DNA from: Clostridiales bacterium
Lineage (GTDB): Bacteria; Bacillota; Clostridia; Oscillospirales; Oscillospiraceae
DNA: 32,276 nt
Direction: 5' to 3'
NCBI GenBank assembly: GCA_012719235.1
Contig: JAAYAR010000088.1
Coordinates: 1-32,276, forward strand
Under the pieces are notes generated by a model. The model did no database searches. It had not been told where the DNA came from and was given only the letters and a program-made list of their open reading frames with translations. Positions 15,329 to 22,743 of this stretch are shown piece after piece (the first letter of the stretch is position 1; each line of letters begins with the position of its first letter). A program made the position numbers and the translations under genes.

Positions 15329-15799
15329 ATGTTTTGTGAAAAATGCGGGAGCGCTCTTCTGGATGGGGCTAAATTTTGCGGTAATTGCGGAGCGATAGCA
15401 GAGCCGTCAAAACCGGCATACACAGGGTCTGCGCAGTATTCGGCTCCGCCGCCTGATAATTCCGGCAGTGGGCAATACTCGCCTCCGCCTCCGCCGTATT
15501 CTCCGCCGCAGCAAACTTATTATCCGCCGCAGCAGAACTACCCGGCTCCGTCGAATACCGAGCCGCTTCGTATCGGTCAGTACATAGGTATGTTTATACT
15601 GTCGGCCATTCCGATCGTGAATATTATAATGCTTTTCGTATGGGGATTTGGCAGTTCTGTCAACCTGAACAAAAAGAATTATGCGCGCGCAGCGTTGATT
15701 CTCATCGCGATAGGTATAGTGCTTTCCATCATATTCTCTATCACTCTGGCCGGCTTCATCAGAAGTCTGTTCGGATTTGGCAGATACTATTACTACTGA
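15329..15799 (+). CDS. Zinc-ribbon membrane protein, ribbon at the N terminus
   Basis: A 156-residue protein. An N-terminal zinc-ribbon (MFCEKCGSALLDGAKFCGNCG) is followed by a Pro/Tyr/Gln-rich low-complexity linker (about 30-80) and two hydrophobic helices near 88-110 and 122-148 (MFILSAIPIVNIIMLFVWGF and AALILIAIGIVLSIIF). It ends in RYYYY. TAGGAG lies 7 bases before the ATG. It probably shares a transcript with the upstream zinc-ribbon gene and is followed by a terminator at about 15955. Function is unknown; a membrane-anchored scaffold or sensor is possible. Confidence 0.75.
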   Translation: MFCEKCGSALLDGAKFCGNCGAIAEPSKPAYTGSAQYSAPPPDNSGSGQYSPPPPPYSPPQQTYYPPQQNYPAPSNTEPLRIGQYIGMFILSAIPIVNIIMLFVWGFGSSVNLNKKNYARAALILIAIGIVLSIIFSITLAGFIRSLFGFGRYYYY

Positions 15800-15954
15800 G
15801 GCGGCCATCCTGCGACCGGGTTCTGAACTCACGGGGTTCATGTGCACTGAATTCACAAAAAGCACTCCGCAGATAAGGCAAGTGTCCGTTTCGAAGGTTT
15901 CAAAGTGTTATTGACAATCGGTACGGTATACTGAACAAACCGATGATTTCTAAA

Positions 15955-15989
15955 AGACAAGGGAGGTCATTTCCGACCTCTCTTTTGTC
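15955..15989 (+). terminator. Rho-independent-type terminator after the zinc-ribbon pair
   Basis: GGGAGGTC (15961-15968) pairs with GACCTCTC (15975-15982), with outer GACAA/TTTTGTC pairing and a TTTT run at the 3' side. A second dyad, ATCGGT/ACCGAT, lies just upstream. Confidence 0.65.
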
Positions 15990-16072
15990 ATAGAGAACCG
16001 CTTTTCGACAACATTCTGCGTGATTCCGAATCATACTGTCCGAACTATCGTGCAATTAATCCCACATTATCC

Positions 16073-17008
16073 CTATTGATGGCGGTATATCCTTTTTTCG
16101 AGAGCGAAAATTCTGTTGCTGAACTCCCCGGCAGGCATCCCTTCCAGTGTTTCGCGGTAGATCTCCATTCTGCTGTCGATCATATCTATTATTGAAAGCA
16201 GTTCACCCTCGGCGCACATCGGTCTTACAGCGGCTCCGAACTCGGGTTCGCCGTGATGAGACAGAATAAGATGCTGCAGCAGTACCGATTTTTCTTCCGG
16301 GATTCGAAGCGAAAACGCCGCTTCGGCCACAGCCTGAGCTCCGATCACAAGATGTCCGAGCAGCTGCCCTTTTACGGAATAATCAGTGACAAGCCCGAGG
16401 GGCGACGTTAAAAACTCCTCGCATTTTGCGAAGTCATGGAGTAAAGTGCCGGCGATCAGCAGGCTTCGGTCAATGACCTCCCCGTACAATCCTGCCAGGA
16501 ATTCGGCAGTTTGCAGCATATTTACCGTATGCATAAGCAGGCCGTTCAGAAAGCTGTGGTGAACGCTCTTGCCCGCCGGCAAACTTTTGACTTTTTCGCC
16601 GTATCTTTTGAGCATCTCCCGGCAGATTGCCCTGTAATCCTCGTCCGCTATCGTATCGACTGTCAACAGAAGCTTTTTCCAAACTTCTTCGACATCAATC
16701 GGGGCGGTCGGAACCAGATCTCCGACACTGTACCGATCGTTTGCGTCCGCCGGGCGCAATCGCTCCACCGTGATCTGAAGCATGCCCCTGAACTCGGATA
16801 CGACACCGCGGATCTTCACAACTGCCCCCGTATCGCTCTGATTTACAGGGCCGGAGTAATCCCAGAATTGCGCGTCTACCGCACCGGTACGGTCGGACAA
16901 GACCATGCTTAAGTATGGCTTTCCGGCCTGTGTGGTCTTTAAAAGTGCGCTCTGGAGCAGAAAGAAACCTTCGATTTTGTCGCCGACAGCCATATCTTTT
17001 ATATACAT
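16073..17008 (-). CDS. yhaM: 3'-5' exoribonuclease, YhaM family (OB-fold plus HD domain)
   Basis: The 311-residue protein matches Bacillus YhaM (Cbf1 family), which degrades RNA or DNA from the 3' end in the cytoplasm. An N-terminal OB-fold binds nucleic acid (MYIKDMAVGDKIEGFF to about residue 85, with the conserved KTTQAGKPYLSMVLSDRTG). The C-terminal HD metal-dependent hydrolase domain carries HHSFLNGLLMHT (150-161), TLLHDFAK (188-195, HD pair 191-192) and LILSHHGEPEFG. Length is typical (about 314). It is a single gene on the minus strand, followed by a ZIP transporter gene about 175 bases upstream. The stretch 15800-16072 beyond its 3' end holds only the zinc-ribbon terminator. Confidence 0.93.
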   Translation of the reverse strand: MYIKDMAVGDKIEGFFLLQSALLKTTQAGKPYLSMVLSDRTGAVDAQFWDYSGPVNQSDTGAVVKIRGVVSEFRGMLQITVERLRPADANDRYSVGDLVPTAPIDVEEVWKKLLLTVDTIADEDYRAICREMLKRYGEKVKSLPAGKSVHHSFLNGLLMHTVNMLQTAEFLAGLYGEVIDRSLLIAGTLLHDFAKCEEFLTSPLGLVTDYSVKGQLLGHLVIGAQAVAEAAFSLRIPEEKSVLLQHLILSHHGEPEFGAAVRPMCAEGELLSIIDMIDSRMEIYRETLEGMPAGEFSNRIFALEKRIYRHQ

Positions 17009-17182
17009 TATCGCAACCTCTGTTTGAATTAATACCGGGACAATCTAACTTCGCGGCGCGCCAGAAAAGTATTCTGAATAATGTGACTTTTCTTGCAGCG
17101 GATCGATTTCCCGATCAATACTTCCCGTCGTCCCGCTTTCACGCGAATCTATTCGAAGCGGGCGTTATGCTTATGCGCCTGC

Positions 17183-17971
17183 TCACCCCAGAGCAACATC
17201 GAGCAGCATCATCAGCGCAAAGCCCAGGGCCATGCCGATCGTTCCGATGTTTGAATGTTCACCGGACTGAAACTCGGGAATGATTTCCTCAACCACCACA
17301 TACAGCATAGCACCGGCTGCAAATGACAATATATAAGGCAGCACCGGTATGACGGCCGAGGCCAAAACGAGCGTAACTGCGGCTCCTACCGGTTCGACAG
17401 CACCGGACAAGAAGCCGTAGAAAAAAGATTTTTTCTTGCTTAACCCTGCTCCCACAAGCGGCAGTGAGATCACGGCGCCTTCAGGGAAATCCTGAATTGC
17501 TATGCCGACCGATAGTGCAAAAGCTCCCGCAACTGTGATCGTACTGTTGCTGCTCAGCATCCCCGCAAGTACGACTCCCACAGCCATCCCCTCCGGTATG
17601 TTGTGCAGCGTAAGGGCAAGCACGAGCATCGATGATCTCCCCAGCCGGGACCGCGTTCCTTCCGGACGGACGGAACCGACGTGCAGGTGTGGAATTACGG
17701 AGTCAAGCAGCAGCAAAAAACCGATACCAATAAGAAAGCCGACTACTGCCGGCAGCCATGCTATGCCGCCGGCCTCCGCTTCCATATTGATCGCGGGGAT
17801 AAGCAAGGACCAGACGGAGGCTGCGATCATAACGCCGGAGGCAAAACCCAGCATCGCCTTCTGCAGGAGCGTATTCATTTCTTTTTTCAGGATGAAAACC
17901 GTGGCAGCGCCTAACGTCGTGCCCGCAAAAGGGATCATCAGGCAGAGCAAAACCGTCAAGACAGTGCTCAA
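17183..17971 (-). CDS. ZIP family divalent metal transporter
   Basis: A 262-residue, eight-helix ZIP (ZupT-like) permease that imports Zn, Fe or Mn. The two signature helices are present: LHNIPEGMAVGVVL and IQDFPEGAVISLPL, each with the metal-binding (H/D)-N/F-x-P-E-G core. A short His-containing loop (VIPHLHVGSVRPEG) lies between helices III and IV. A frame open to 18145 would overlap the GNAT gene and add an unrelated hydrophilic leader. I therefore place the start at a TTG at 17971, 8 bases after AAGGAG, which gives a family-typical length. It is about 165 bases downstream of the GNAT gene on the same strand. The metal specificity cannot be read. Confidence 0.87.
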   Translation of the reverse strand: MSTVLTVLLCLMIPFAGTTLGAATVFILKKEMNTLLQKAMLGFASGVMIAASVWSLLIPAINMEAEAGGIAWLPAVVGFLIGIGFLLLLDSVIPHLHVGSVRPEGTRSRLGRSSMLVLALTLHNIPEGMAVGVVLAGMLSSNSTITVAGAFALSVGIAIQDFPEGAVISLPLVGAGLSKKKSFFYGFLSGAVEPVGAAVTLVLASAVIPVLPYILSFAAGAMLYVVVEEIIPEFQSGEHSNIGTIGMALGFALMMLLDVALG

Positions 17972-18137
17972 ATATTTCTCTCCTTCCAGTATTCGTCGAT
18001 GATGCGCGGTTTCCGCAGGGCTCTGCGCCGCGGCGGTGACAGGATCATCTGTTATGTCACTGTATTCAGTATAACGTAAAATACGGTTTCGGAAAACACC
18101 CGATATAAAAAACCAACGTTTACCCGGGAAATTCCGG

Positions 18138-18590
18138 TCACGCAAATCTATGAATGTACATTCGCGCCGTTTCGGGCGATCCGTCTGCTTTTACCATGCG
18201 CAGGTATTCCCAGCCGTACCTTTCGTAAAACGACGTATGGTCTGTTACGAGGTATAGCGTATCGATTCCCGATCTGTGCATGTCCTCGCACACATAATTC
18301 AGCAGTTTTCCCGCGATGCCTCTGCGTCTAAACTCCTCCTCGACATACACCGCGCACACGTTCGGCGACAATTCTTTGCATTCGTGAAAATCGTTATCTA
18401 TGCAGCCAAGGCCTCCGATGATCATATCACTTTCAAGCGCTAAGTACCACTGCGGTACAGCTTTCTTATTTTTATAACTTGAATATATGCTTTCCTTATA
18501 TAGTTCGATAGGTATTTTCCATTTGGAATGAAACCAGGCAGCCGCACTGTCTGCCATATCTCTGTGTTCGGAAAGTTTTATTATTTTCAT
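18138..18590 (-). CDS. GNAT family N-acetyltransferase
   Basis: A 150-residue GNAT acetyltransferase. Motif A, the acetyl-CoA pyrophosphate loop, reads VEEEFRRRGIAGKLL (R-x-x-G-x-A) after the strand LSPNVCAVYV. The C-terminal YLVTDHTSFYERYGWEY matches the family's F/Y-Y-x-x-x-G-[FW] ending. GGGGAGG lies 8 bases before the ATG. It would move an acetyl group from acetyl-CoA to an unknown amine on a small molecule or protein. It is followed by the ZIP gene on the same strand. Confidence 0.87.
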   Translation of the reverse strand: MKIIKLSEHRDMADSAAAWFHSKWKIPIELYKESIYSSYKNKKAVPQWYLALESDMIIGGLGCIDNDFHECKELSPNVCAVYVEEEFRRRGIAGKLLNYVCEDMHRSGIDTLYLVTDHTSFYERYGWEYLRMVKADGSPETARMYIHRFA

Positions 18591-18619
18591 CTCGTCATTC
18601 CTCCCCTGCGCGATCTGTT

Positions 18620-18772
18620 TTAAAAGCGCCGGATTACCGATATGACCTCATAAAGGATTTTGTCCGGTCTTTGATCCGTCTGCGGGTTTTTTTCGTATGG
18701 TCTTTTTGTCAACATGCAGGCTAAAAAGCTGCACTCCGTGCAGCCGGCATCGGCATATACGCATTTTTTCAT
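18620..18772 (-). CDS. Candidate 50-residue cysteine-rich peptide
   Basis: A small frame starting MKKCVYADAGCTECSFLACM places four cysteines in 16 residues (C-x6-C-x2-C-x4-C), then a charged tail ending in VIRRF. AGGA lies only 2 bases before the ATG, which is closer than normal. The part coding GCTECS also forms a perfect 7-base hairpin followed by five T residues on this strand, so the stretch may be a terminator and not a gene. It ends 30 bases before the GNAT start. Confidence 0.35.
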   Translation of the reverse strand: MKKCVYADAGCTECSFLACMLTKRPYEKNPQTDQRPDKILYEVISVIRRF

Positions 18773-18822
18773 TATCCTATTGAAAATCCCGGCGGAAACA
18801 TTATATTTCTGTTATCGGGAAA

Positions 18823-18954
18823 ATGCGAGTTGAGGCAATGGAAATTTCGGTTTATGAGTCGCAGCTTTACAAAGGACACGTGGCCGGGGTCATTTTCGCT
18901 CCGGTTACAGCGGCAACGGTCTTTATTGCCCATAACAATAAGCTGTTAAGGTGA
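18823..18954 (+). CDS. Candidate 43-residue small hydrophobic peptide
   Basis: A short frame whose C-terminal part, HVAGVIFAPVTAATVFIAHNN, looks like one membrane helix. It stops 10 bases before the CPBP start, with the CPBP binding site overlapping its end, so the two could be translationally coupled. Its own binding site is weak, and I do not recognise a family. Confidence 0.3.
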   Translation: MRVEAMEISVYESQLYKGHVAGVIFAPVTAATVFIAHNNKLLR

Positions 18955-18964
18955 GGTGTCTGTA

Positions 18965-19792
18965 ATGGGAGAGCCGGTCCGACATAATACTGTGCGGGAA
19001 CTGGCGGTGTTTTTTGCGGCGACATTTGCAGTATCCTGGCTTCTATGGCTTCCTGCGCTGATGATGCAGAGCCGCGGCCAATCAATGCCTATTGTCCGAG
19101 ACCTTCTTCTCAGAGCAGGTACTTTCGGTCCGACAGTATCCGGCCTTGTTCTGGCATATATCTTCGGGGGTAAAGCGGGGATACGCTCTTTGCTCAGGTC
19201 CATGCTGAATATACATATAAAGCCCGGATGGCTGCTTTTTACATTCTTTGTTTTGCCCGGAGTATCCGTGATATCCTGTCTTATTTACCGGCTTATCGGC
19301 GGCAAATTGCCGCAGCCGCAGTTCAAGCTCCGGTTTATCCCCATCGCTTTCGCGTATATTCTGATTCTCATGGGTCCTCTGGGCGAAGAGTCGGGATGGC
19401 GGGGCTTCGCGCTGAAGCGAATGCTGCGGCTTGCGGCGCCGATGAGATCGTCGTTTTTTCTCGGGATCATCTGGACGTTCTGGCATCTTCCACTGTTTTT
19501 CATTGAAGGGACCACGCAGAACGCTCTTGCGGGATTCGGCCTGCTTCCGGCATTGTTCTGCTATCTTATATACACTGTTATGATCTCCATCCTTATCACA
19601 CTGCTGTTCGTCATGAGTAATTGCAGCGTTCTCGGCTCCATGTTTTTTCATACGATGGGAAATCTGTCGCTCGGTGCGATACCTCTGGTTTTTTCTAAGA
19701 GCGGCGCCGTGATCCTGCTCGTTGTCCTTTGCGCGGTGACCGCCGGATTTTCATATAAATACAGAAAAACTATGTTCGGTAAAGAGCAGTGA
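18965..19792 (+). CDS. CPBP family intramembrane glutamic endopeptidase (CAAX/Abi type)
   Basis: A 275-residue polytopic membrane protein with the three CPBP motifs: EESGWRG (E141, E142, R146), WTFWHLPLF (H174) and FFHTMGN (H229). Such proteins cleave substrates inside the membrane; bacterial roles include bacteriocin self-immunity and processing, but the target here is unknown. The ATG at 18965 has AAGGTGAGG upstream; a GTG at 18956 overlaps that site. Its 3' end overlaps the convergent metallophosphoesterase remnant by 23 bases. No bacteriocin gene is recognised, although a 43-residue frame lies directly upstream. Confidence 0.87.
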   Translation: MGEPVRHNTVRELAVFFAATFAVSWLLWLPALMMQSRGQSMPIVRDLLLRAGTFGPTVSGLVLAYIFGGKAGIRSLLRSMLNIHIKPGWLLFTFFVLPGVSVISCLIYRLIGGKLPQPQFKLRFIPIAFAYILILMGPLGEESGWRGFALKRMLRLAAPMRSSFFLGIIWTFWHLPLFFIEGTTQNALAGFGLLPALFCYLIYTVMISILITLLFVMSNCSVLGSMFFHTMGNLSLGAIPLVFSKSGAVILLVVLCAVTAGFSYKYRKTMFGKEQ

Positions 19793-20006
19793 CTATCCGG
19801 ATCCGTACTCTGCCGTCCGGCCCGTTCACATCGATGATCGCATATGAAGGTCCGCCGTCTCTTGCGTATCGCAGCGCTCCGGGGCTTACAATGTGGACGC
19901 CGCTTTTTATCTCATGCACCGCAGTATGGGTGTGGCCGAACAGGATAATGTCTGTATGCTCCCGTTCTCCCATATATGCCTTTTGCATCACGCTTCTGTC
20001 TGACGA
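19770..20006 (-). pseudogene. C-terminal remnant of a YfcE-like metallophosphoesterase
   Basis: DIILFGHTHTAVHEIKSGVHIVSPGAL followed by GGPSYAIIDV is the C-terminal third of a YfcE/MJ0936-type phosphodiesterase, including the GHTH metal motif. The N-terminal two thirds (DSHG, GD and GNCD-like motifs) are missing. Upstream the frame runs directly into unrelated TPR sequence. About 155-160 residues are expected and only about 75 are present, so the gene is broken. Confidence 0.7.
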
Positions 20007-20240
20007 AAACACCGCAAGGTTATAATATGCCGCAGCCGGCTCGTGCATGGCCTGCTCCGAATCGCCATGCGCCAGCCTTTCCCGGAGTGCCACGGTCTCC
20101 CGATACAAAGCCGCGGCTTTGTCGTTCTTTTTGAGTCTCTTATATGCTCCGGCCAGCTTCTCGCAATGACAGCTCCGTGAGATCTGCTTCCGATTCCAAT
20201 ACTCTGTATATTTCGGTCAGAATAATTATGATTATAATTT
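20007..20240 (-). pseudogene. Frameshifted TPR-protein remnant fused to the metallophosphoesterase remnant
   Basis: Two frames of the minus strand together read TPR-like helices. One gives ILTEIYRVLESEADLTELSL (about 20235-20165); the next continues EKLAGAYKRLKKNDKAAAL, then YRETVALRERLAHGD and AAAYYNLAVF. The switch near 20160 indicates a one-base lesion. There is no start codon with a binding site and no N-terminal part. Low complexity alone is unlikely to give the alternating helix pattern in two frames. Confidence 0.5.
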
Positions 20241-20472
20241 TAACCGCAACACAACCCCTGCTTCAAGTGACTATCACAATTATCTGCGGCAGTCTCGAGA
20301 AAAAATGTATGTTGAAGAAAGTCAATTTCTTCTGCGTTTTGCCCTTGGCTCAAACATGGTGCTTCCCGCAAGGATTCCGGCATTCGCGGGAGAATAAACA
20401 TCGCTGCATTTCACGGCTATTGTGCTGCGATATGGGGGTACATATCCATCCGGTTTTTTGCGATGAAAAATT
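20241..20472. other. AT-rich intergenic stretch without a recognised gene
   Basis: Apart from one dyad (TCCCGC/GCGGGA, 20364-20391), nothing recognisable was seen on either strand here. Confidence 0.5.
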
Positions 20473-20505
20473 ACGAGAGCCAAGGCATATAACCTTGACT
20501 CTCGT
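20473..20505 (-). terminator. Rho-independent terminator of tRNA-Ala
   Basis: ACGAGAGCCAAGG (20473-20485) and CCTTGACTCTCGT (20493-20505) form a 13-base stem. The one mismatch is C-A on the plus strand but a U-G wobble on the minus strand. On the minus strand a run of five T follows. This suits termination of the leftward tRNA transcript. Confidence 0.8.
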
Positions 20506-20585
20506 TTTCTTATCTGACATCACAGCCTTACCTGTGCGGCTGTAAGCCGCGCAAAGCAGCAGGCGCTCGTGCAATGTCCAAATTG

Positions 20586-20661
20586 TGGTGGAGACGAAGA
20601 GATTCGAACTCTCGACCTTACGGATGCGAACCGTACGCTCTCCCAGCTGAGCTACGCCCCC
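20586..20661 (-). tRNA. tRNA-Ala(CGC)
   Basis: The minus strand gives a complete 76-base cloverleaf with encoded CCA. The acceptor is GGGGGCG with CGTCTCC and contains the G3-U70 pair that identifies tRNA-Ala. The D arm is GCTC/GAGC, the anticodon stem TACGG/CCGTA with loop TTCGCAT (anticodon CGC, reading GCG), and the T arm GAGAG-TTCGAAT-CTCTT. Confidence 0.95.
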
Positions 20662-20707
20662 AAAGGATCGGTGAAGACCAGTCTCGTTTACCGGTGACAG
20701 CTGTGCT

Positions 20708-20735
20708 ATTATACCACAATTATTCTCTTTGTAAA
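20708..20735 (-). promoter_or_regulatory. Predicted promoter of tRNA-Ala
   Basis: On the minus strand TTTACA (20735-20730) and TATAAT (20713-20708) are 16 bases apart, 46 bases before the tRNA 5' end. Confidence 0.7.
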
Positions 20736-20769
20736 GAGGTAATCGTCATTCATTCGGGCAGGTTTGCAG

Positions 20770-20818
20770 GACTGAGATACGGGCCGGTACTTGCCGGTCC
20801 GGCATTTAAATCTCAGTC
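20770..20818. terminator. Compound hairpin downstream of the CoA-transferase operon
   Basis: GACTGAGAT (20770-20778) pairs with ATCTCAGTC (20810-20818) around an inner GGGCCGGT/CCGGTCC stem. There is no T-run. It may be a 3' processing or termination structure of the leftward operon. Confidence 0.45.
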
Positions 20819-20932
20819 TATGAGCCGAAACCATCCGCAACGGGCGCATTGCTGACAGTGCTCCCCGGTTTGTTCATGTGCGGAGCATCGTGAACAGGCA
20901 GATCGTTCGGATGCAGCCGGTGCCGCATGAAT

Positions 20933-20961
20933 ACCGGACCCCGTCTGAGACGGAGCCCGGT
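20933..20961. other. Second hairpin downstream of the CoA-transferase gene
   Basis: CCGTCTGAGACGG (20941-20953) is a perfect dyad nested in ACCGG/CCGGT. It lies 66 bases after the CoA-transferase stop, without a T-run. The rest of 20662-21026 holds nothing recognisable. Confidence 0.4.
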
Positions 20962-21026
20962 AATCGGTTTTCGTTATTTCGTCATTTTGCCCGCTCGGGT
21001 AAGGTTCAGATCACGGGGTTTGACGC

Positions 21027-22649
21027 TTACGGGAATTCATGGCTTTTTTGCAGTTGCCCGTTGTCCTTTACGAGGCCCATTCGCTCCGGCCTGAAGAGGC
21101 GGGGGTCCATATATTTAAGACCGGGGCTGATAACAGGTTTAAACTCCATTTTTCCGAGGATATCCCGCTCAAGGTCCACGCCTTCGGCGATCTCAGTAAG
21201 CACCAGACCTTCAGAGGTGAGACTGAAGACTGCTCGCTCCGTGATATACATTACATTTTGCCCGTTTTTAACGGCGTATTCACCGGAAAACGTTATCTGC
21301 TGGATCTCTCTGACGAACTTTATACATCCCTCGTCCTTTATGATTTTGAGGCCTCTGTCCGTGAGCTCAACTTCGGGGTCACCTACGGTGAAAGTCCCCA
21401 TGAAGATGACCGTCTTCGCGTTTTGTGAAATATCAATGAAACCGCCGGGGCCGTTGGAACGGCCGGCGAACTTGGATACGTTTACGTTTCCCTTTTCATC
21501 GATCTCCGCGGCGCCAAGGAAAGTCATATCGAGCATGCCGCCGTCGATCATGTCTATCATATCGGTCTGGGTATAGATGGCCTCTGGGTTTGCGGAGGCT
21601 GGGAATGCCAGTCCGCCCTGTGGAACGCCGCCCATGGGCCCGGCTTCAACGGACATGGTTATCCCTTTATCGAGCCCCTCCTCGGCCGCGACGCTGCCGA
21701 TACCTGCGGGCAGGCCGACACCGAGGTTGATAACGATCCCGGGCTTGAGTTCCATGGCGGCCCGGCGGACCAGAACCTTCCTGAGGTTCATTTTCAACGG
21801 TTCGACCGTGGCCTGGACTGTTTTGATATCTCCGGTCAACTCGGGGCGGAACTTCGGAGTTATCATGCATTGGCGCTGGTTTTCCGGATTCTGCGCCTTG
21901 ACGATGTAATCCACAAGAGTGGAGTGGACGCGCACGTTCTTGGGATGTATACTGCCGCGGCGGACGATCTCCTCGACCTGCGCGATTACGACGCCGCCGT
22001 TGTTGTGTGTGGCGGCGGCAATTTCGAGTTCCGGGCCGATGACCGCTTCCTTATCCACAGACAGATTGCCGTCCTCGTCAGCGTATGTGGCGCGGATAAA
22101 GCAGGCTGTCGGTTTGAATGCCTTATAAAAAAGATACTCCTCGCCGTCTATCGTCATCAGCTCTACGACCGAACCCTGCTCCCGGGCTTTTTCGTTTACG
22201 GCGCAGCCCTCATGCCTCGGGTCGCAATAGGTGCCGAGGCCGACTTTCGTCAAAAGCCCCGGGCGGCCGCCGGCAGTAGTGCGGAATAAGTTCACGACAA
22301 CACCCATGGGGAGCAGATAGCCCGCGATTTTATTAGCGCCGACAGCCTTTGATATGAGCCTGGCATCATTTAAAAGCCCGACTTTGGCTGTTCCGATGAG
22401 CCCCTCGGCGGCAATTTTATTCAAACCCAGATTGATGCCCTTCAGGGGTTCATTCCTCTCTGTCTTATCGCCTGGGGTAATACCGCAGATTACTGTTATG
22501 TTCTTCGGATGGCCCGTAGCTTTATACCGTGCCCCGAGACCTTCCAGAAGCTCTTCCGGGCTGCCGTATGTGGAAAACCCTCCTACTATCAACTCTCCGT
22601 TGTCCTGTACGTGGCTTACGGCTTCTTCAAGCGTTACAAACTTAACCAT
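21027..22649 (-). CDS. Fused alpha-beta family I CoA-transferase (YdiF / propionate CoA-transferase type)
   Basis: The 540-residue protein carries both CoA-transferase halves in one chain. The N-terminal half has the glycine loop IVGGFSTYGSPEELL. The C-terminal half has the catalytic glutamate in SVEAGPMGGVPQGG (Glu335, close to the Glu333 I recall for E. coli YdiF) after LGVGLPAGI. The enzyme moves CoA between acyl-CoA and free acids such as acetate or acetoacetate through a glutamyl-CoA intermediate. It is the last gene of the BKACE operon, about 95 bases after the cupin gene, with a strong hairpin between. TAGGAAC lies 5 bases before the ATG. In context it probably activates a substrate acid or recovers CoA from the cleavage products. 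Confidence 0.92.
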   Translation of the reverse strand: MVKFVTLEEAVSHVQDNGELIVGGFSTYGSPEELLEGLGARYKATGHPKNITVICGITPGDKTERNEPLKGINLGLNKIAAEGLIGTAKVGLLNDARLISKAVGANKIAGYLLPMGVVVNLFRTTAGGRPGLLTKVGLGTYCDPRHEGCAVNEKAREQGSVVELMTIDGEEYLFYKAFKPTACFIRATYADEDGNLSVDKEAVIGPELEIAAATHNNGGVVIAQVEEIVRRGSIHPKNVRVHSTLVDYIVKAQNPENQRQCMITPKFRPELTGDIKTVQATVEPLKMNLRKVLVRRAAMELKPGIVINLGVGLPAGIGSVAAEEGLDKGITMSVEAGPMGGVPQGGLAFPASANPEAIYTQTDMIDMIDGGMLDMTFLGAAEIDEKGNVNVSKFAGRSNGPGGFIDISQNAKTVIFMGTFTVGDPEVELTDRGLKIIKDEGCIKFVREIQQITFSGEYAVKNGQNVMYITERAVFSLTSEGLVLTEIAEGVDLERDILGKMEFKPVISPGLKYMDPRLFRPERMGLVKDNGQLQKSHEFP

Positions 22650-22686
22650 ATGTTCCTACCACAATCATATTTCTTGTAATTCTCAA

Positions 22687-22716
22687 GGTGCCCGACAACG
22701 GAATATGTCGGGCACC
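22687..22716 (-). other. Intercistronic hairpin between cupin and CoA-transferase genes
   Basis: GGTGCCCGACA (22687-22697) and TGTCGGGCACC (22706-22716) form a perfect 11-base stem with an 8-base loop. There is no T-run, so it more likely sets mRNA stability or partial attenuation than full termination. Confidence 0.6.
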
Positions 22717-22743
22717 AACCGGCTTGTTTATCAGTATATTGAA

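Noticed and set aside
15911..15932. TTGACA and TATACT as a promoter
   Set aside because: The elements are only 10 bases apart, too close for a sigma-70 promoter, and no gene follows on the plus strand.
17972..18145. N-terminal extension of the ZIP transporter frame
   Set aside because: It overlaps the GNAT gene, has no binding site and no family match; a TTG with AAGGAG lies at 17971.
20574..20855. Plus-strand 93-codon frame across the tRNA
   Set aside because: It reads through the complement of tRNA-Ala and has no binding site or motif.
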